A stretch of DNA of 64,000 nucleotides from Burkholderia paludis (GTDB lineage Bacteria; Pseudomonadota; Gammaproteobacteria; Burkholderiales; Burkholderiaceae): NCBI RefSeq assembly GCF_000732615.1, contig NZ_JPGL01000017.1, forward strand, positions 62,001 to 126,000. The letters are read 5' to 3'. The notes beneath the pieces were generated by a model. It had not been told where the DNA came from, did no database searches, and saw only the letters and a list, made by a program, of their open reading frames with translations. Of the stretch, positions 19,059 to 28,071 are shown piece after piece. A program made the position numbers and the translations under genes. The first letter of the stretch is position 1; every line of letters starts with the position of its first letter.

Positions 19059-19859
19059 TCAGCGTTGCCGGTCGGTCAGGAACTGCGTCGGCGACTTGCC
19101 GGTCGCCTTGCGGAACATCGTCACGAAGCTGCTCGCGCTCTCGTAGCCGAGATCGATCGCGATCTGGTGCACGCGGCGCCCGGTCGTCAGCATCCGCAGC
19201 GACAGCGCGACGTGCAGCCGCCGGCGCCAGTCGCCGAGACTCATCCCGAGCTCCCTGGCCGCAAGCCGCGTCAGGCTGCGTTCGCTGATGCCCACCCGCC
19301 GCGCGAGCTCGGACAGCGGCGACTTGTCGGCCGGATCGTCGAGCAGGTGGTCGATCAGCTTGCGCAACCGGCGGTCGGACGGCATCGGCAGGTACAGATC
19401 CTCGACCGGCGCCGCGACGAGCTCGTCGAGCAGCGTCGCCATCAGCCGCCCCTGCGGCCCGTCGACGTCGTACAGGTTCGGGAAGCTCGCCGCCTTCAGC
19501 AGCAGCTCGCGCAACAGCGGCGACACGGACAGCGTGCAGCAGCGCGCGGGCAGGTCGAGCGCGGCGTCGGGCTCGACCAGCACCGCGTAGAACGTTGCGC
19601 CGGCCGAGCCGCGCGCCGCATGCGGAACGTCGCCCGGAATCCACACCGTGCATTGCGGCGGCGCGCTCCACACGCCGCCGTCGATCTCGCAATAGACGAC
19701 GCCGCTCAGCGTGTACAGCAGTTGCGCCTGCGGATGGCTGTGCCGCTCCAGCCGCCATTCGGGCTCGACGACCGAGCCGCCGAACACGACGAGCGGCCGC
19801 GGCACGTGGAATACCTCGTCATCCGCTGCGGGATCGGTGGTCGGTGGAAGCTTGCGCAT
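19059..19859 (-). CDS. AraC-family regulator with cupin N-terminus
   Basis: The 266-residue protein has an AraC-type cupin sensor at about residues 20-110 (PLVVFGGSVVEPEWRLERHSHPQAQ). The C-terminal double helix-turn-helix at about 165-262 contains LARRVGISERSLTRLAARELG and IAIDLGYESASSFVTMFRKATGKSPTQF. It resembles the short-cupin AraC regulators that often control an adjacent exporter. The LysE-family gene starts 171 bases away on the opposite strand and is the natural candidate target. Confidence 0.9.
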   Translation of the reverse strand: MRKLPPTTDPAADDEVFHVPRPLVVFGGSVVEPEWRLERHSHPQAQLLYTLSGVVYCEIDGGVWSAPPQCTVWIPGDVPHAARGSAGATFYAVLVEPDAALDLPARCCTLSVSPLLRELLLKAASFPNLYDVDGPQGRLMATLLDELVAAPVEDLYLPMPSDRRLRKLIDHLLDDPADKSPLSELARRVGISERSLTRLAARELGMSLGDWRRRLHVALSLRMLTTGRRVHQIAIDLGYESASSFVTMFRKATGKSPTQFLTDRQR

Positions 19860-20030
19860 GAAACGGTCGACGATGGAAAAGGCCGGACGCCCTGCCGGGG
19901 CGTCCCTTCGTGCTTATACCAGAAAGGGGGCGGCGCGGCCGGTCGGTTCGCGGGCGGCAAAAGCAGACGCGTACCGAACCGAATACAATGCCCCGATCCC
20001 CCGCCGCCGCGCCCACCTGCCGGAGCCGCC

Positions 20031-20657
20031 ATGTTCGACCTGACCACGCTGACCACCTTCACGGCCGTCGTCCTGGGCCTGTTCCTGATCCCCGGCCCCG
20101 CCGTGCTGCTCGTGCTGAGCCGCAGCGTGCAGGGCGGGCGCAAGACCGGCGTCCTGACCGGCCTCGGCGTCGCCAGCGGCGACTTCGTGCATACGCTGTT
20201 CGCGGCCGTCGGGCTGTCCGCGCTGCTGATGACCTCGGCGCTCGCGTTCAACGTCGTGAAGCTGGCGGGCGCCGCGTACCTGCTCTATCTCGGCGTGCGC
20301 GCGCTGCTGGAGAAGCCGTCCGATCCGTCGCTGCCGAACGTGCCGCCCGTCACGCCGCTCAAGGCATACCTGCAGGCCATTCCCGCCGAAGTGCTGAATC
20401 CGAAGACCGCGCTGTTCTTCCTCGCGTTCATGCCGCAGTTCGTGCATCCGGAACGCGGCTCGACGTTCGTGCAGTTCGCGGTGCTCGGGCTGATCTTCGT
20501 CGTGCTCAGTTCGCTCTACACGACCCTGATCGCGTGCTCGGTCCGCCCGCTCGGCCGCATCGTGAAGCGGCTCACGTGGCTCACGCGCTGGCAGGGCAGG
20601 ATCGTCGGCTCGATCTTCATCGCGCTCGGGCTGCGCGTGGCCGTGCAGCAGCGCTGA
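20031..20657 (+). CDS. LysE-family translocator
   Basis: The 208-residue inner-membrane protein has about six hydrophobic helices and the LysE/RhtB hallmarks: GLFLIPGPAVLLVLSRS in helix 1 and LNPKTALFFLAFMPQFV in the middle. Members export amino acids or their derivatives. It is divergent from the AraC-type regulator and only 14 bases upstream of the methyltransferase gene, with which it probably forms an operon. Confidence 0.88.
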   Translation: MFDLTTLTTFTAVVLGLFLIPGPAVLLVLSRSVQGGRKTGVLTGLGVASGDFVHTLFAAVGLSALLMTSALAFNVVKLAGAAYLLYLGVRALLEKPSDPSLPNVPPVTPLKAYLQAIPAEVLNPKTALFFLAFMPQFVHPERGSTFVQFAVLGLIFVVLSSLYTTLIACSVRPLGRIVKRLTWLTRWQGRIVGSIFIALGLRVAVQQR

Positions 20658-20671
20658 CAAGGAGCAACCGG

Positions 20672-21433
20672 ATGACATCCCCCGCAACGCCCGCAGGCGA
20701 AGCCCTCTATACCGATCCGCGCCTCGTCGCGGTCTACGACCTGTTCAACGCGGGCGATCGCGACTTTGCGTTTTACGCCGCCGAGATCGGCGACGCGCGG
20801 CAGCGCATCCTGGATCTCGGCTGCGGCACCGGCATCTTCGCGCGCCGGCTCGCGGCGGCCGGGCACGAGGTCGTCGCGATCGACCCGGCAGCGGCAATGA
20901 TCGAGTACGCACGACGCCAGCCCGGCGCCGACGCGGTGCGCTGGCACGCGTGCGATCTGCAAGGCCTGCCGCCCGACGCACAGTTCGATGCGGTCGTGAT
21001 GACCGGGCACGCATTCCAGTGCCTGCTGACCGACGACGACATCGACGCGACGTTGCGCGGCGTGCGGCGCGTGCTCGCCGACGGCGGCCGCTTCCTGTTC
21101 GAGACCCGCAATCCACGCGGCGCGCCGTGGCGGACATGGACGCCCGCGCACCCGGCCCGCAGCGTCGAATCGCTCGAATCCGGCGTGGTCGAACTCCAGC
21201 AGGCGGTGCGCGCGGTCGACGGCGCGCTCGTGACGTTCGACTCGCACTACCGCTTTCGTCGCGACGATACGCTGCTGACGCACGCCAGCCGGCTGCGCTT
21301 CATCGCGCAGCCCGAATTGCAGCGGCGCGTGGCCGCGGCCGGATTCGCATCGGCCGACTGGCGCGGCGACTGGCAGCGTGCGCCGTTCGACGAAGCGACC
21401 AGCGCGGAGATCATCGCGATCTGCCGCGCCTGA
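20672..21433 (+). CDS. Class I SAM-dependent methyltransferase
   Basis: The 253-residue cytoplasmic enzyme has the Rossmann methyltransferase fold. The SAM-binding motif I is ILDLGCGTGIFA (46-57) and the acidic end of beta-2 is VVAIDPA (about 68-74). A motif near 103 (FDAVVMTGHAFQCL) follows. The substrate is not indicated. It follows the LysE-family gene after 14 bases with an AGGAGCAACCGG ribosome-binding site, so the two are likely co-expressed; the exported compound and the methylated compound may be related. Confidence 0.85.
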   Translation: MTSPATPAGEALYTDPRLVAVYDLFNAGDRDFAFYAAEIGDARQRILDLGCGTGIFARRLAAAGHEVVAIDPAAAMIEYARRQPGADAVRWHACDLQGLPPDAQFDAVVMTGHAFQCLLTDDDIDATLRGVRRVLADGGRFLFETRNPRGAPWRTWTPAHPARSVESLESGVVELQQAVRAVDGALVTFDSHYRFRRDDTLLTHASRLRFIAQPELQRRVAAAGFASADWRGDWQRAPFDEATSAEIIAICRA

Positions 21434-21449
21434 GTGCGCGCACGCGCCG

Positions 21450-22139
21450 TCAGCCCGCCACCGGCAGCGTATCCACCGCATACGCATGCCGCAGCGTGCG
21501 GCCCAGCACGGGATCCTCCAGCTCGACCTCGAACCGCTCGGCCGGCCGGATGCCGCCGATCGCGGCCAGCGTGCCGCACAGCATCGCGGTGCCGTCGGCA
21601 AAGCGGCCGTCGTGGCGCGCGAACTGCGCGAGCAGATCGTCCGGCGCACGCATCGCGGTCACGCCGCCTTCCTGATACAACACGCGCTCGCCGCCGATCG
21701 TCGCGTACGCGCGCAGCACGAGCCGATCCCAGTGGCCGGCCACGTCGTCGAAGCGCCACAGCGTGTTCGCGCACGGCTTGCCGCACATCTGCTTCGACAC
21801 GGTGATCCCGTAGGTCTCGACTTCGCGGTCGGTGTGGTCGGACGCGATGCCGACGAAGGTCTCGCCGCCGTCGCGCACCAGCACGAACTCCACTTCGCCG
21901 CTGCTCTGCCCGCCCGTGACCTGGATCGCGGGCGACGGGTCGAGGCGGTCGGCCGCGACGCGATAGAACACCGGCGTCGTCGCCGGACGCCTGACGCCGA
22001 GCGCTTCCAGCTCGCGGATGTGCCGCTCCATGGCGACCGTATCGCGGCCGGTCCAGCCCGCGATCACGAGCGTGTCGATCGCGATCGCGCGCTCGGTGCG
22101 GCCGTCGCGACCGTCGATCGCGAATGTGATGGTTTTCAT
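21450..22139 (-). CDS. DUF2848 protein, FAH-like
   Basis: This 229-residue protein matches the DUF2848 family. Its second half (SDHTDREVETYG, SKQMCGKPCAN, MLCGTLAAIGGI) recalls the fumarylacetoacetate-hydrolase fold, whose members hydrolyse or decarboxylate ring-cleavage products; that link is my inference. It is the last gene of a four-gene minus-strand set with a flavin reductase, an HpaB-type hydroxylase and a cupin protein, separated from the cupin gene by 71 bases. A role in processing the oxidised aromatic is likely. Confidence 0.72.
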   Translation of the reverse strand: MKTITFAIDGRDGRTERAIAIDTLVIAGWTGRDTVAMERHIRELEALGVRRPATTPVFYRVAADRLDPSPAIQVTGGQSSGEVEFVLVRDGGETFVGIASDHTDREVETYGITVSKQMCGKPCANTLWRFDDVAGHWDRLVLRAYATIGGERVLYQEGGVTAMRAPDDLLAQFARHDGRFADGTAMLCGTLAAIGGIRPAERFEVELEDPVLGRTLRHAYAVDTLPVAG

Positions 22140-22210
22140 CGAATGCTCCTCGTCGCGGGCAGCGCACGCGCAATGCGCCGCGCCCGCCGTATGTCGTCGA
22201 TCGGCCGGGC

Positions 22211-22597
22211 TCACGCCGGGTCGTAGTAGTGGATCTCCAGCAGCACGCAGCCGCCGTTCGACTTGAACGGGCCGTGCCAGGCGCCCGGCGGGCGCACCGC
22301 GTACGTGTAGCCCTTGAACGGCGTGCCGCCGTTGCCGTGCTCGTCGTTGCCGACGGTCAGGTCGCCCTCGACGAGAAACACTTCCTCCCAGTAGTCGTGC
22401 ACGAACGGCTTCCTGGTGTGCAGCCCGGCCGGCAGGCGCAGCAGGCGCGTGCGGCTGCCGCGCTTGCGCTCGGGGTCGAGCGCGCCGGACAGGATCAGCT
22501 CCTGCGCGCCGGATGCGGGGTCATAGCCTTCCGGCAGTTGCCAGTCGCGCTGCATGTCCAGCGTACGGAATTCGTCGTGAAGCTTGTTGATGGCCAT
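22211..22597 (-). CDS. Cupin-domain protein
   Basis: The 128-residue single-cupin protein has metal-binding motif 1 in HDYWEEVFLVEGDL (about 67-80, His and Glu visible) and motif 2 around PPGAWHGPF (about 104-112). Such small cupins can be dioxygenases, isomerases or binding proteins. It sits 49 bases after the HpaB-type gene and has an AGGAGAG ribosome-binding site. A role in the same catabolic pathway is inferred. Confidence 0.78.
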   Translation of the reverse strand: MAINKLHDEFRTLDMQRDWQLPEGYDPASGAQELILSGALDPERKRGSRTRLLRLPAGLHTRKPFVHDYWEEVFLVEGDLTVGNDEHGNGGTPFKGYTYAVRPPGAWHGPFKSNGGCVLLEIHYYDPA

Positions 22598-22646
22598 CTG
22601 TCTCTCCTGGATGCGATAGCGGGTAAGGTGGGGGCGCGGCGGCGCG

Positions 22647-24125
22647 TCAGGCGGCGCGCGGCGTCGACAGTTCCTGGTCGAGCGAATAGCTGCCGAGCAT
22701 CGAATCGACGAGATGCGCGGCACGCTGCCAGTCGTAGGTGCGGTACGCATGCCCTTTCGTGACGAACGACGCGCCGGCGTAGAACAGTTCGTACTGGTTG
22801 TGGCGCGACGCGAATTCCGAGCCGACCGCGTCCCATGCGAGCTTGAAGAACTTCACGCGCTCTTCCGACGAGCACACGGGCGACTTCTGCGTCTTCTCGA
22901 TGATGCGCAGCAGGTCGGGGTTCTCGAAATCGCGCACGCTGGAGGGCAGCATGATCATGCCGCCGCCGGCAAGCTCGCGCAGCGTGTTGAGCACCTTCGA
23001 ATAGAGCTGCTGCGTTACCACCTGCGAGCCGTACAGCATGTTGCGGTCGGGCACGTAGAAGCCGTTGACGACGGTGCCCTTCGCCTCCATCCCGTAGACC
23101 CACGCCTCGACCATCGACGCTTCGGCCGCGAGCTGGCCCAGCGTTTCGCGCACCTGCGGGAACGCGTTCGTGCCGTTGACCTCGGAGATCTTCAGGCCGA
23201 GCCCGACAAGGAAGCGCAGCTTCGTCATCAGGCGCACCTGGCATTGGTAGTTCTGGTACACGTGCGCGGGCGTCGCATGAAACTGCTTCGCGCACATCGC
23301 CGTGTTGCCGGCAACGAAGATCCGCTCCCACGGCACCTTCACGTCGTCGAAATACAGCACCGCGTCGTTCTCGTCGAAGCGGCTCGACAGCGGGTTGTCG
23401 AACACCGACGTCGCGTTCTCCTCATAGGACTTGCGCGACAGGATCTTCATGCCCTTCGCGTTCATCGGCACCGCGAACGACAGCGCATACATCTCGTCGC
23501 CCTCGCGCAGCGGCTGGATGCAGCTGCAGAACACCTCGTTCGCCATGATGCCGCTCGTCGCGAGCATCTTCGCGCCGCGCACCGTGATGCCTTCGGCATC
23601 CTGGTCGACGATGCCGACCGCGAGGTACTTGTCCTCCTGCTCGTGCGCGGCCTTCGACTGGTTCGCCTGCGGGTTCACGATCACGTAGGTCAGGAACAGG
23701 TCGTTGTCGCGCGCATAACGGAAGTAGTCGCGCAGCGCGCCCGCCCGCGCCGGATCGTATTGCTCGAACACGTCGGCGCCCATGACCATCCCCGCCAGGC
23801 ACGACGCGACGTGGTCGGGCGAGCGGCCCATGAAGCCGTAATGCAGCTCCGACCACGCTTCCAGCGCGGCACGGCGCTCGACGAGTTCGTCATAGGAGGT
23901 CGGCAACTGCCAGATCCGGCTGACGCGGTTGCCCGAATCGGGCGACACGAACGTCATCTTCCCGACGTTCTCGTCGCGGGCCTGGTAGTCGTACAGGCTC
24001 GCATAGCTGCGGATCGAGTTGCGGAATGCCGCGTGCGCGGTTACGTCGCCGACCGGCTGGCCGTTCAGGTAGACCTGCCGCCCGTCGCGCAGCGACGCGA
24101 TGTGCTGAGTCCCGTTCTTGATCAT
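22647..24125 (-). CDS. hpaB: HpaB-type FADH2-dependent aromatic hydroxylase
   Basis: The 492-residue oxygenase component of a two-component flavin monooxygenase belongs to the 4-hydroxyphenylacetate 3-hydroxylase family, which also includes chlorophenol hydroxylases. Characteristic blocks are RNSIRSYASLYD near the start, the flavin/substrate segment NCxQ-like CSCIQPLREGDEMYA, and DDVKVPWERIFVAGN. It uses reduced flavin from the upstream reductase to hydroxylate a phenol. The exact substrate is not shown, so the symbol marks the family. The ATG at 24125 has GAGG six bases upstream. Confidence 0.88.
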   Translation of the reverse strand: MIKNGTQHIASLRDGRQVYLNGQPVGDVTAHAAFRNSIRSYASLYDYQARDENVGKMTFVSPDSGNRVSRIWQLPTSYDELVERRAALEAWSELHYGFMGRSPDHVASCLAGMVMGADVFEQYDPARAGALRDYFRYARDNDLFLTYVIVNPQANQSKAAHEQEDKYLAVGIVDQDAEGITVRGAKMLATSGIMANEVFCSCIQPLREGDEMYALSFAVPMNAKGMKILSRKSYEENATSVFDNPLSSRFDENDAVLYFDDVKVPWERIFVAGNTAMCAKQFHATPAHVYQNYQCQVRLMTKLRFLVGLGLKISEVNGTNAFPQVRETLGQLAAEASMVEAWVYGMEAKGTVVNGFYVPDRNMLYGSQVVTQQLYSKVLNTLRELAGGGMIMLPSSVRDFENPDLLRIIEKTQKSPVCSSEERVKFFKLAWDAVGSEFASRHNQYELFYAGASFVTKGHAYRTYDWQRAAHLVDSMLGSYSLDQELSTPRAA

Positions 24126-24161
24126 GATGTCCTCGTGGGTGGAGTGAAGCGTGGGTTGCAT

Positions 24162-24689
24162 TCAGGCGGACGGCGCACACGGGCCGTCGAGCACGCGGTA
24201 GCGACCGCCGAAGAAGATCAGCGGGCGCCCTTCGGAGCGCGCGCGGTGCCGCGTCACGCGGCCGACGAAAATCACGTGGTCGCCGCCGTCGTATTGCGCA
24301 TAGGGTTCGCATTCGAACGTCGCGAGTGCATCCGGCAGCAGCACGGCGCCGTCGTCGTCGGTCGCGCCGGCACGCCAGCCCCACTTGTCGCCGTTCGCCT
24401 TCGCGAAGCAGTTCGACAGGTGCTGTTGCGTCTCGTCGAGCACGTTGACCGCGTAGCCGCCCGCGTCCGCCAGATCGCCGAGGCTCAGGCTGCGCCGGTC
24501 GACCGAGAACAGGATCAGCGGCGGATCGAGCGACACCGAATTGAACGACGCGACCGTGATGCCGATCGGCATCCCCTCCTTGCGCGGTGCGGTAATCACC
24601 GCGACGCCCGTCGCGAACATCGACAGCGCGGCGCGAAAGCGGCGCTGCTCGTCGGCGGCCGCGCCGGCTCCGCCATGGTTCTCGCTCAT
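24162..24689 (-). CDS. hpaC: Flavin reductase partner (HpaC-like)
   Basis: The 175-residue flavin reductase of the HpaC/short-chain reductase family begins with RFRAALSMFATGVAVITA. It has the flavin-binding ITVASFNSVSLDPPLILFSV segment and a C-terminal LIFFGGRYRVL. It reduces FAD with NAD(P)H and passes FADH2 to the hydroxylase, whose gene starts 36 bases downstream. An AAGGAGG ribosome-binding site supports the start. The promoter region carries copies of a motif also present before the MarR gene at 26736. Confidence 0.88.
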   Translation of the reverse strand: MSENHGGAGAAADEQRRFRAALSMFATGVAVITAPRKEGMPIGITVASFNSVSLDPPLILFSVDRRSLSLGDLADAGGYAVNVLDETQQHLSNCFAKANGDKWGWRAGATDDDGAVLLPDALATFECEPYAQYDGGDHVIFVGRVTRHRARSEGRPLIFFGGRYRVLDGPCAPSA

Positions 24690-24753
24690 CTCGTCCTCCT
24701 TGGGTTGCATCGCCGGATTCCGCCACCGGAACCGGCCCAACAAAGCACCGTTA

Positions 24754-24836
24754 ATTAGCTTTGTTATTTAGCTTTTATTAAATGTAAACACAAAGGCAGG
24801 TTCAAGCTGTCGTAAACCCTGACCTTGAAAGCTTTG
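24754..24836 (-). promoter_or_regulatory. Operator region of the hydroxylase operon
   Basis: ATTAGCTTTG (24754-24763) and TTTAGCTTTT (24767-24776) form a direct repeat spaced 13 bases apart, with GAAAGCTTTG at 24827-24836. The same TTTAGCTTTG stands in the MarR promoter at 26766. On the minus strand TTTACA (24788-24783) could serve as -35. The region is strikingly AT-rich. Binding by the MarR protein is inferred. Confidence 0.5.
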
Positions 24837-24962
24837 TTTGAAAGACAACCCTACTGGCGGGATGGATGTTGCGCGGGGCCCCCGAATGTCCACGTACACT
24901 GCGGCTACCCTGTTCCCCGGGCTTTGCGCTCCGCGCGAGCGCCGCCATCCGGAGTCTTATCG

Positions 24963-26174
24963 ATGCAATCCCGTCCGATCTACATGGACTACAGCGCGAC
25001 GACGCCCGTCGATCCGCGCGTGGTCGAGAAAATGGTGCCGTTCCTGCACGAGCAGTTCGGCAATCCGGCCTCGCGCAGCCACAGCTACGGCTGGGACGCC
25101 GAGCAGGCCGTCGAGGAAGCGCGCGCACACGTCGCCGCGCTGCTCGGCGCCGACCCGCGCGAAATCGTCTGGACCTCCGGCGCGACCGAGGGCAACAACC
25201 TCGCGATCAAGGGCGCCGCGCACTTCTACCGCGGCAAGGGCCGGCATCTCGTCACGGTGAAGACCGAGCACAAGGCCGTGCTCGACCCGTGCCGCGAACT
25301 CGAACGCCAGGGCTTCGAGGTCACGTATCTCGACGTCCGGGAGGACGGCCTGCTCGATCCGGATGCGGTGCGGCAGGCGCTGCGCGCCGATACGATCCTG
25401 GTGTCGGTGATGCTCGCGAACAACGAAACGGGCGTGATCCAGCCGGTGGCCGAGATCGGCGCGCTGTGCCGCGCGCGCGGCATCGTGTTCCACTGCGACG
25501 CCGTACAGGCGGCCGGCAAGATTCCGGTCGACGTGAACGCGCTGAACGTCGACCTGCTGACGGTGACCGCGCACAAGGTGTACGGCCCGAAGGGGATCGG
25601 CGCGCTGTATGTGCGCCGCAAGCCGCGCGTGCGGATCGAAGCGCAGATGCACGGCGGCGGCCATGAACGCGGGATGCGCTCGGGCACGCTGCCGACGCAC
25701 CAGATCGTCGGCATCGGCGAGGCGTTCCGGCTCGCGAAACAGGAAATGAAAGAGGAAAGCCGCCGCGTCGGCGCTTTGCGCGACCGGCTGCTGGCCGGCC
25801 TGTCGACGCTCGACGAGGTTTACGTGAACGGCGACCTCGCGCGCCGGATTCCGCACAACCTGAACGTCAGCTTCAATTTCGTCGAAGGCGAATCGCTGAT
25901 CATGGGGATCAAGGGCGTCGCGGTATCGTCAGGCTCCGCGTGCACGTCGGCATCGCTGGAGCCGTCGTACGTGCTGCGCGCGCTCGGCCGCAGCGACGAG
26001 CTCGCGCACAGCTCGATCCGCTTCACGCTCGGCCGCTTCACGACCGAGGCCGAAATCGACAGCGTGATCGCGCAGGTGCGCGACACGGTCGGCAAGCTGC
26101 GCGAACTGAGCCCGCTGTGGGACATGCATCTCGAAGGGGTCGACCTGAATACGATCGAATGGGCCGCGCACTGA
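24963..26174 (+). CDS. iscS: Cysteine desulfurase, stand-alone IscS
   Basis: The 403-residue PLP enzyme releases sulfur from L-cysteine as a protein persulfide for Fe-S cluster and thio-cofactor synthesis. It is a true group I IscS: PLP-lysine Lys205 in [12 protein letters not shown], catalytic Cys327 in the [21 protein letters not shown] loop, and the conserved C-terminal [19 protein letters not shown]. No iscR, iscU, iscA or hscAB lies beside it, so it is probably a second copy. It is flanked by the hydroxylase operon and the MarR gene, and its link to them is unclear. Confidence 0.92.
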   Translation: MQSRPIYMDYSATTPVDPRVVEKMVPFLHEQFGNPASRSHSYGWDAEQAVEEARAHVAALLGADPREIVWTSGATEGNNLAIKGAAHFYRGKGRHLVTVKTEHKAVLDPCRELERQGFEVTYLDVREDGLLDPDAVRQALRADTILVSVMLANNETGVIQPVAEIGALCRARGIVFHCDAVQAAGKIPVDVNALNVDLLTVTAHKVYGPKGIGALYVRRKPRVRIEAQMHGGGHERGMRSGTLPTHQIVGIGEAFRLAKQEMKEESRRVGALRDRLLAGLSTLDEVYVNGDLARRIPHNLNVSFNFVEGESLIMGIKGVAVSSGSACTSASLEPSYVLRALGRSDELAHSSIRFTLGRFTTEAEIDSVIAQVRDTVGKLRELSPLWDMHLEGVDLNTIEWAAH

Positions 26175-26193
26175 ACCTGGCGGCCGCCGCGCG

Positions 26194-26736
26194 TCAGCCT
26201 TTTTCCCGGCGCGCGATCAGGTGCGAGAGGTCGAGCGTCGCGCGGTCGCCGTTGGCGACGAGGCGGTCGATCACCGAGCAGAGCGCCTTGAATTCGGTCT
26301 TCGTCACGCCCTCGAACAGCACGTTGTTGATGCGCTGCTGCGTGTCCGTGAGCGTCTTCAGCAGCTTCGAGCCGGCCGGCGTGACCGTGAGCCGCATCTT
26401 GCGCTTGTCGTCCGGGTCCGACCGCTTGTCGATCAGGCCGAGTTTCTTCAGCTTGCCGGTCTCGATCGTGACGAATGCGCCGCTCAGGTGCAGGTGATCG
26501 GCGAGGCGGTTGACGGTCACGACGTCGTCGTGCGACAGGTGGGAGACCGATACGAGCAGCGAATACTGGATGCCGGTGAGGCCCATCAACGAGCCGAAGC
26601 CGTCGCGCACCGACAGCAGGCGGGCCGCGAACGGCAGCAGCCCGTTGATCAGGTGACGGAATTCCGTGTCCGTGCCGTCGATCAGGCAGGCCGGGTTGGT
26701 AATGGTCAGAACGGACTCCTCTTGCTGCTTGGCCAT
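26194..26736 (-). CDS. MarR-family regulator
   Basis: The 180-residue protein has the MarR winged helix at about residues 60-130 (VNRLADHLHLSGAFVTIETGKLKKLGLIDKRSDPDDKRKMRLTVT in outline). MarR proteins usually repress genes for aromatic compounds and are released by a phenolic ligand. The ATG at 26736 has GGAG nine to ten bases upstream; the ATG at 26760 has no ribosome-binding site and lies inside the probable operator. The promoter motif TTTAGCTTTG recurs before the flavin reductase gene, which makes the hydroxylase operon its likely target across the iscS gene. Confidence 0.87.
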   Translation of the reverse strand: MAKQQEESVLTITNPACLIDGTDTEFRHLINGLLPFAARLLSVRDGFGSLMGLTGIQYSLLVSVSHLSHDDVVTVNRLADHLHLSGAFVTIETGKLKKLGLIDKRSDPDDKRKMRLTVTPAGSKLLKTLTDTQQRINNVLFEGVTKTEFKALCSVIDRLVANGDRATLDLSHLIARREKG

Positions 26737-26765
26737 GACTTCGACGCTCCGTACGGTCATGCGGA

Positions 26766-26788
26766 TTTAGCTTTGAAACGAAATTATA
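26766..26788 (-). promoter_or_regulatory. MarR gene promoter with operator-like motif
   Basis: On the minus strand a perfect TATAAT (26788-26783) is followed at once by CAAAGCTAAA (reverse complement of 26766-26775). A regulator bound there would block initiation, so autoregulation is likely. Confidence 0.55.
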
Positions 26789-26864
26789 CGGCAAAGGCAC
26801 ATGCGCCCCTGGCCAGGCCCGGCCGGCGCGTGTGCCCCGATTTCCCGATACTGGAGGCTCGTCC

Positions 26865-27455
26865 ATGCCCTTCCCGCTTCATCCCGCCCCGGCTCGCGCG
26901 CTGCTCGAATGCTATCTGCGCGCCAAGGACCTGAACCGGCCCGCGCTGATCATCGACTGCTTCGCGGCCGATGCCCAACTGAGCTTTTCGCTCGCGAACG
27001 ACGATATCGATTTTCCGCCGCGCGTGACGGGCGCGGCCGCGATTGCACGCACGCTGGTAGAAGAATTCGGCGAACGGTTCGAGCGGTGCCGCACCTATTA
27101 CGTTTGTACGGATCCCGACGTCGACCCGCACGGCGTCAGCGGGATGCCGTGGCTCGTCGTGATGCGGCAGAAGGACAACGGCGCGTTGCGGATCGGGCAC
27201 GGCACGTACCGCTGGCAGTTCACGGGCGACGACGAAGGCGTCGCGCGGATTGCCGCGCTGCACATTCACATCGAACGGATGGATACGATCGACGATCCGG
27301 CGTCGACGAAACTCGATGCGCTGCACGCGGCGTTCGGATATCCGTGGCTGCCGCCGCACGCGTTTGCGCGCGGGCTGGCGGATGTCGCGTCCGCGCAGCC
27401 GGAATGGGCATTCCTGGCGCCGTTCCGGCAGGCGGCGGCAGCGGCGGCCGGTTGA
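26865..27455 (+). CDS. NTF2/SnoaL-like protein
   Basis: The 196-residue soluble protein has an N-terminal helix containing ALLECYLRAKDLNRPALIIDCFAADAQLSFS. This opening, followed by beta strands, is typical of the NTF2-like/SnoaL-like cone fold, which includes small isomerases, dehydratases and ligand-binding proteins. No catalytic set is certain. A TGGAGG ribosome-binding site precedes the ATG at 26865. It diverges from the MarR gene (129 bases), so MarR control is possible. Confidence 0.65.
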   Translation: MPFPLHPAPARALLECYLRAKDLNRPALIIDCFAADAQLSFSLANDDIDFPPRVTGAAAIARTLVEEFGERFERCRTYYVCTDPDVDPHGVSGMPWLVVMRQKDNGALRIGHGTYRWQFTGDDEGVARIAALHIHIERMDTIDDPASTKLDALHAAFGYPWLPPHAFARGLADVASAQPEWAFLAPFRQAAAAAAG

Positions 27456-27480
27456 AACACGGCCGGAGCGCGTCGCCGCA

Positions 27481-27990
27481 TCACATGCGGCCGAGGAGCT
27501 GACCGACCGTCATCACGCGCGGATCGTCGATCGTCAGATCCTCGCCGTAACAGGCAATCGTTGCCCGGTCGTCGAGCAATAGCGGAACCGACACGTGCCC
27601 GAGCAGCGTGCGCTCGACCGCTTCGCCGAACGTGAATCCGCACAGATACACGCCGTCGACCACGCAATTGGTCGAGAACACACGGCCCTGCGCATCGGCA
27701 TAAAACTCGGCGTACCCGAGATCGTCCTCGGCGAAGCCGATCATCGTCGTCCCGAGCGCCTGTTCCCACGCGTCGATCTGGCGATCCTTGCGCGCCAGCG
27801 CATGAAATGCGAGCCCCATTCGCGCGCAGGTTTGCCCGTTGCCGGCAGCACCCACGACCAGCCCGCCGAACTCGCGCAGGATGGCATCCCCCGGATGTTC
27901 GCCATCGCCGGATGACACGCGGCAACCGGAATCGCCACGCCAACCCGAATCGGCAAACAGCGATCTGACCGACGAAGGAATCACGACCAC
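27481..27990 (-). CDS. SUKH-3-like immunity-type protein
   Basis: The protein has about 169 residues and begins VVVIPSSVRSLFADSGW. The order of blocks fits the SUKH superfamily, SUKH-3 type: LFADSGWRGD, then ILREFGGLVVG, then LGTTMIGFAEDDLGYAEFYADAQGRVF and a C-terminal FGEAVERTLLGH. SUKH proteins are mostly immunity proteins against nuclease toxins delivered between cells. No toxin gene is beside it, so it is an orphan or has another role. The start is uncertain: several GTG codons follow a GGGAGG ribosome-binding site, and 27990 gives the best spacing. It lies next to rtcR, an RNA-damage sensor. Confidence 0.6.
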   Translation of the reverse strand: MVVIPSSVRSLFADSGWRGDSGCRVSSGDGEHPGDAILREFGGLVVGAAGNGQTCARMGLAFHALARKDRQIDAWEQALGTTMIGFAEDDLGYAEFYADAQGRVFSTNCVVDGVYLCGFTFGEAVERTLLGHVSVPLLLDDRATIACYGEDLTIDDPRVMTVGQLLGRM

Positions 27991-28071
27991 CACCACCCTC
28001 CCGAAATTTGCGCGCACGATACCGTACGCATGAGCCTGCACGTCCGACGCAGCGCACGCATCGTGCGCCCG

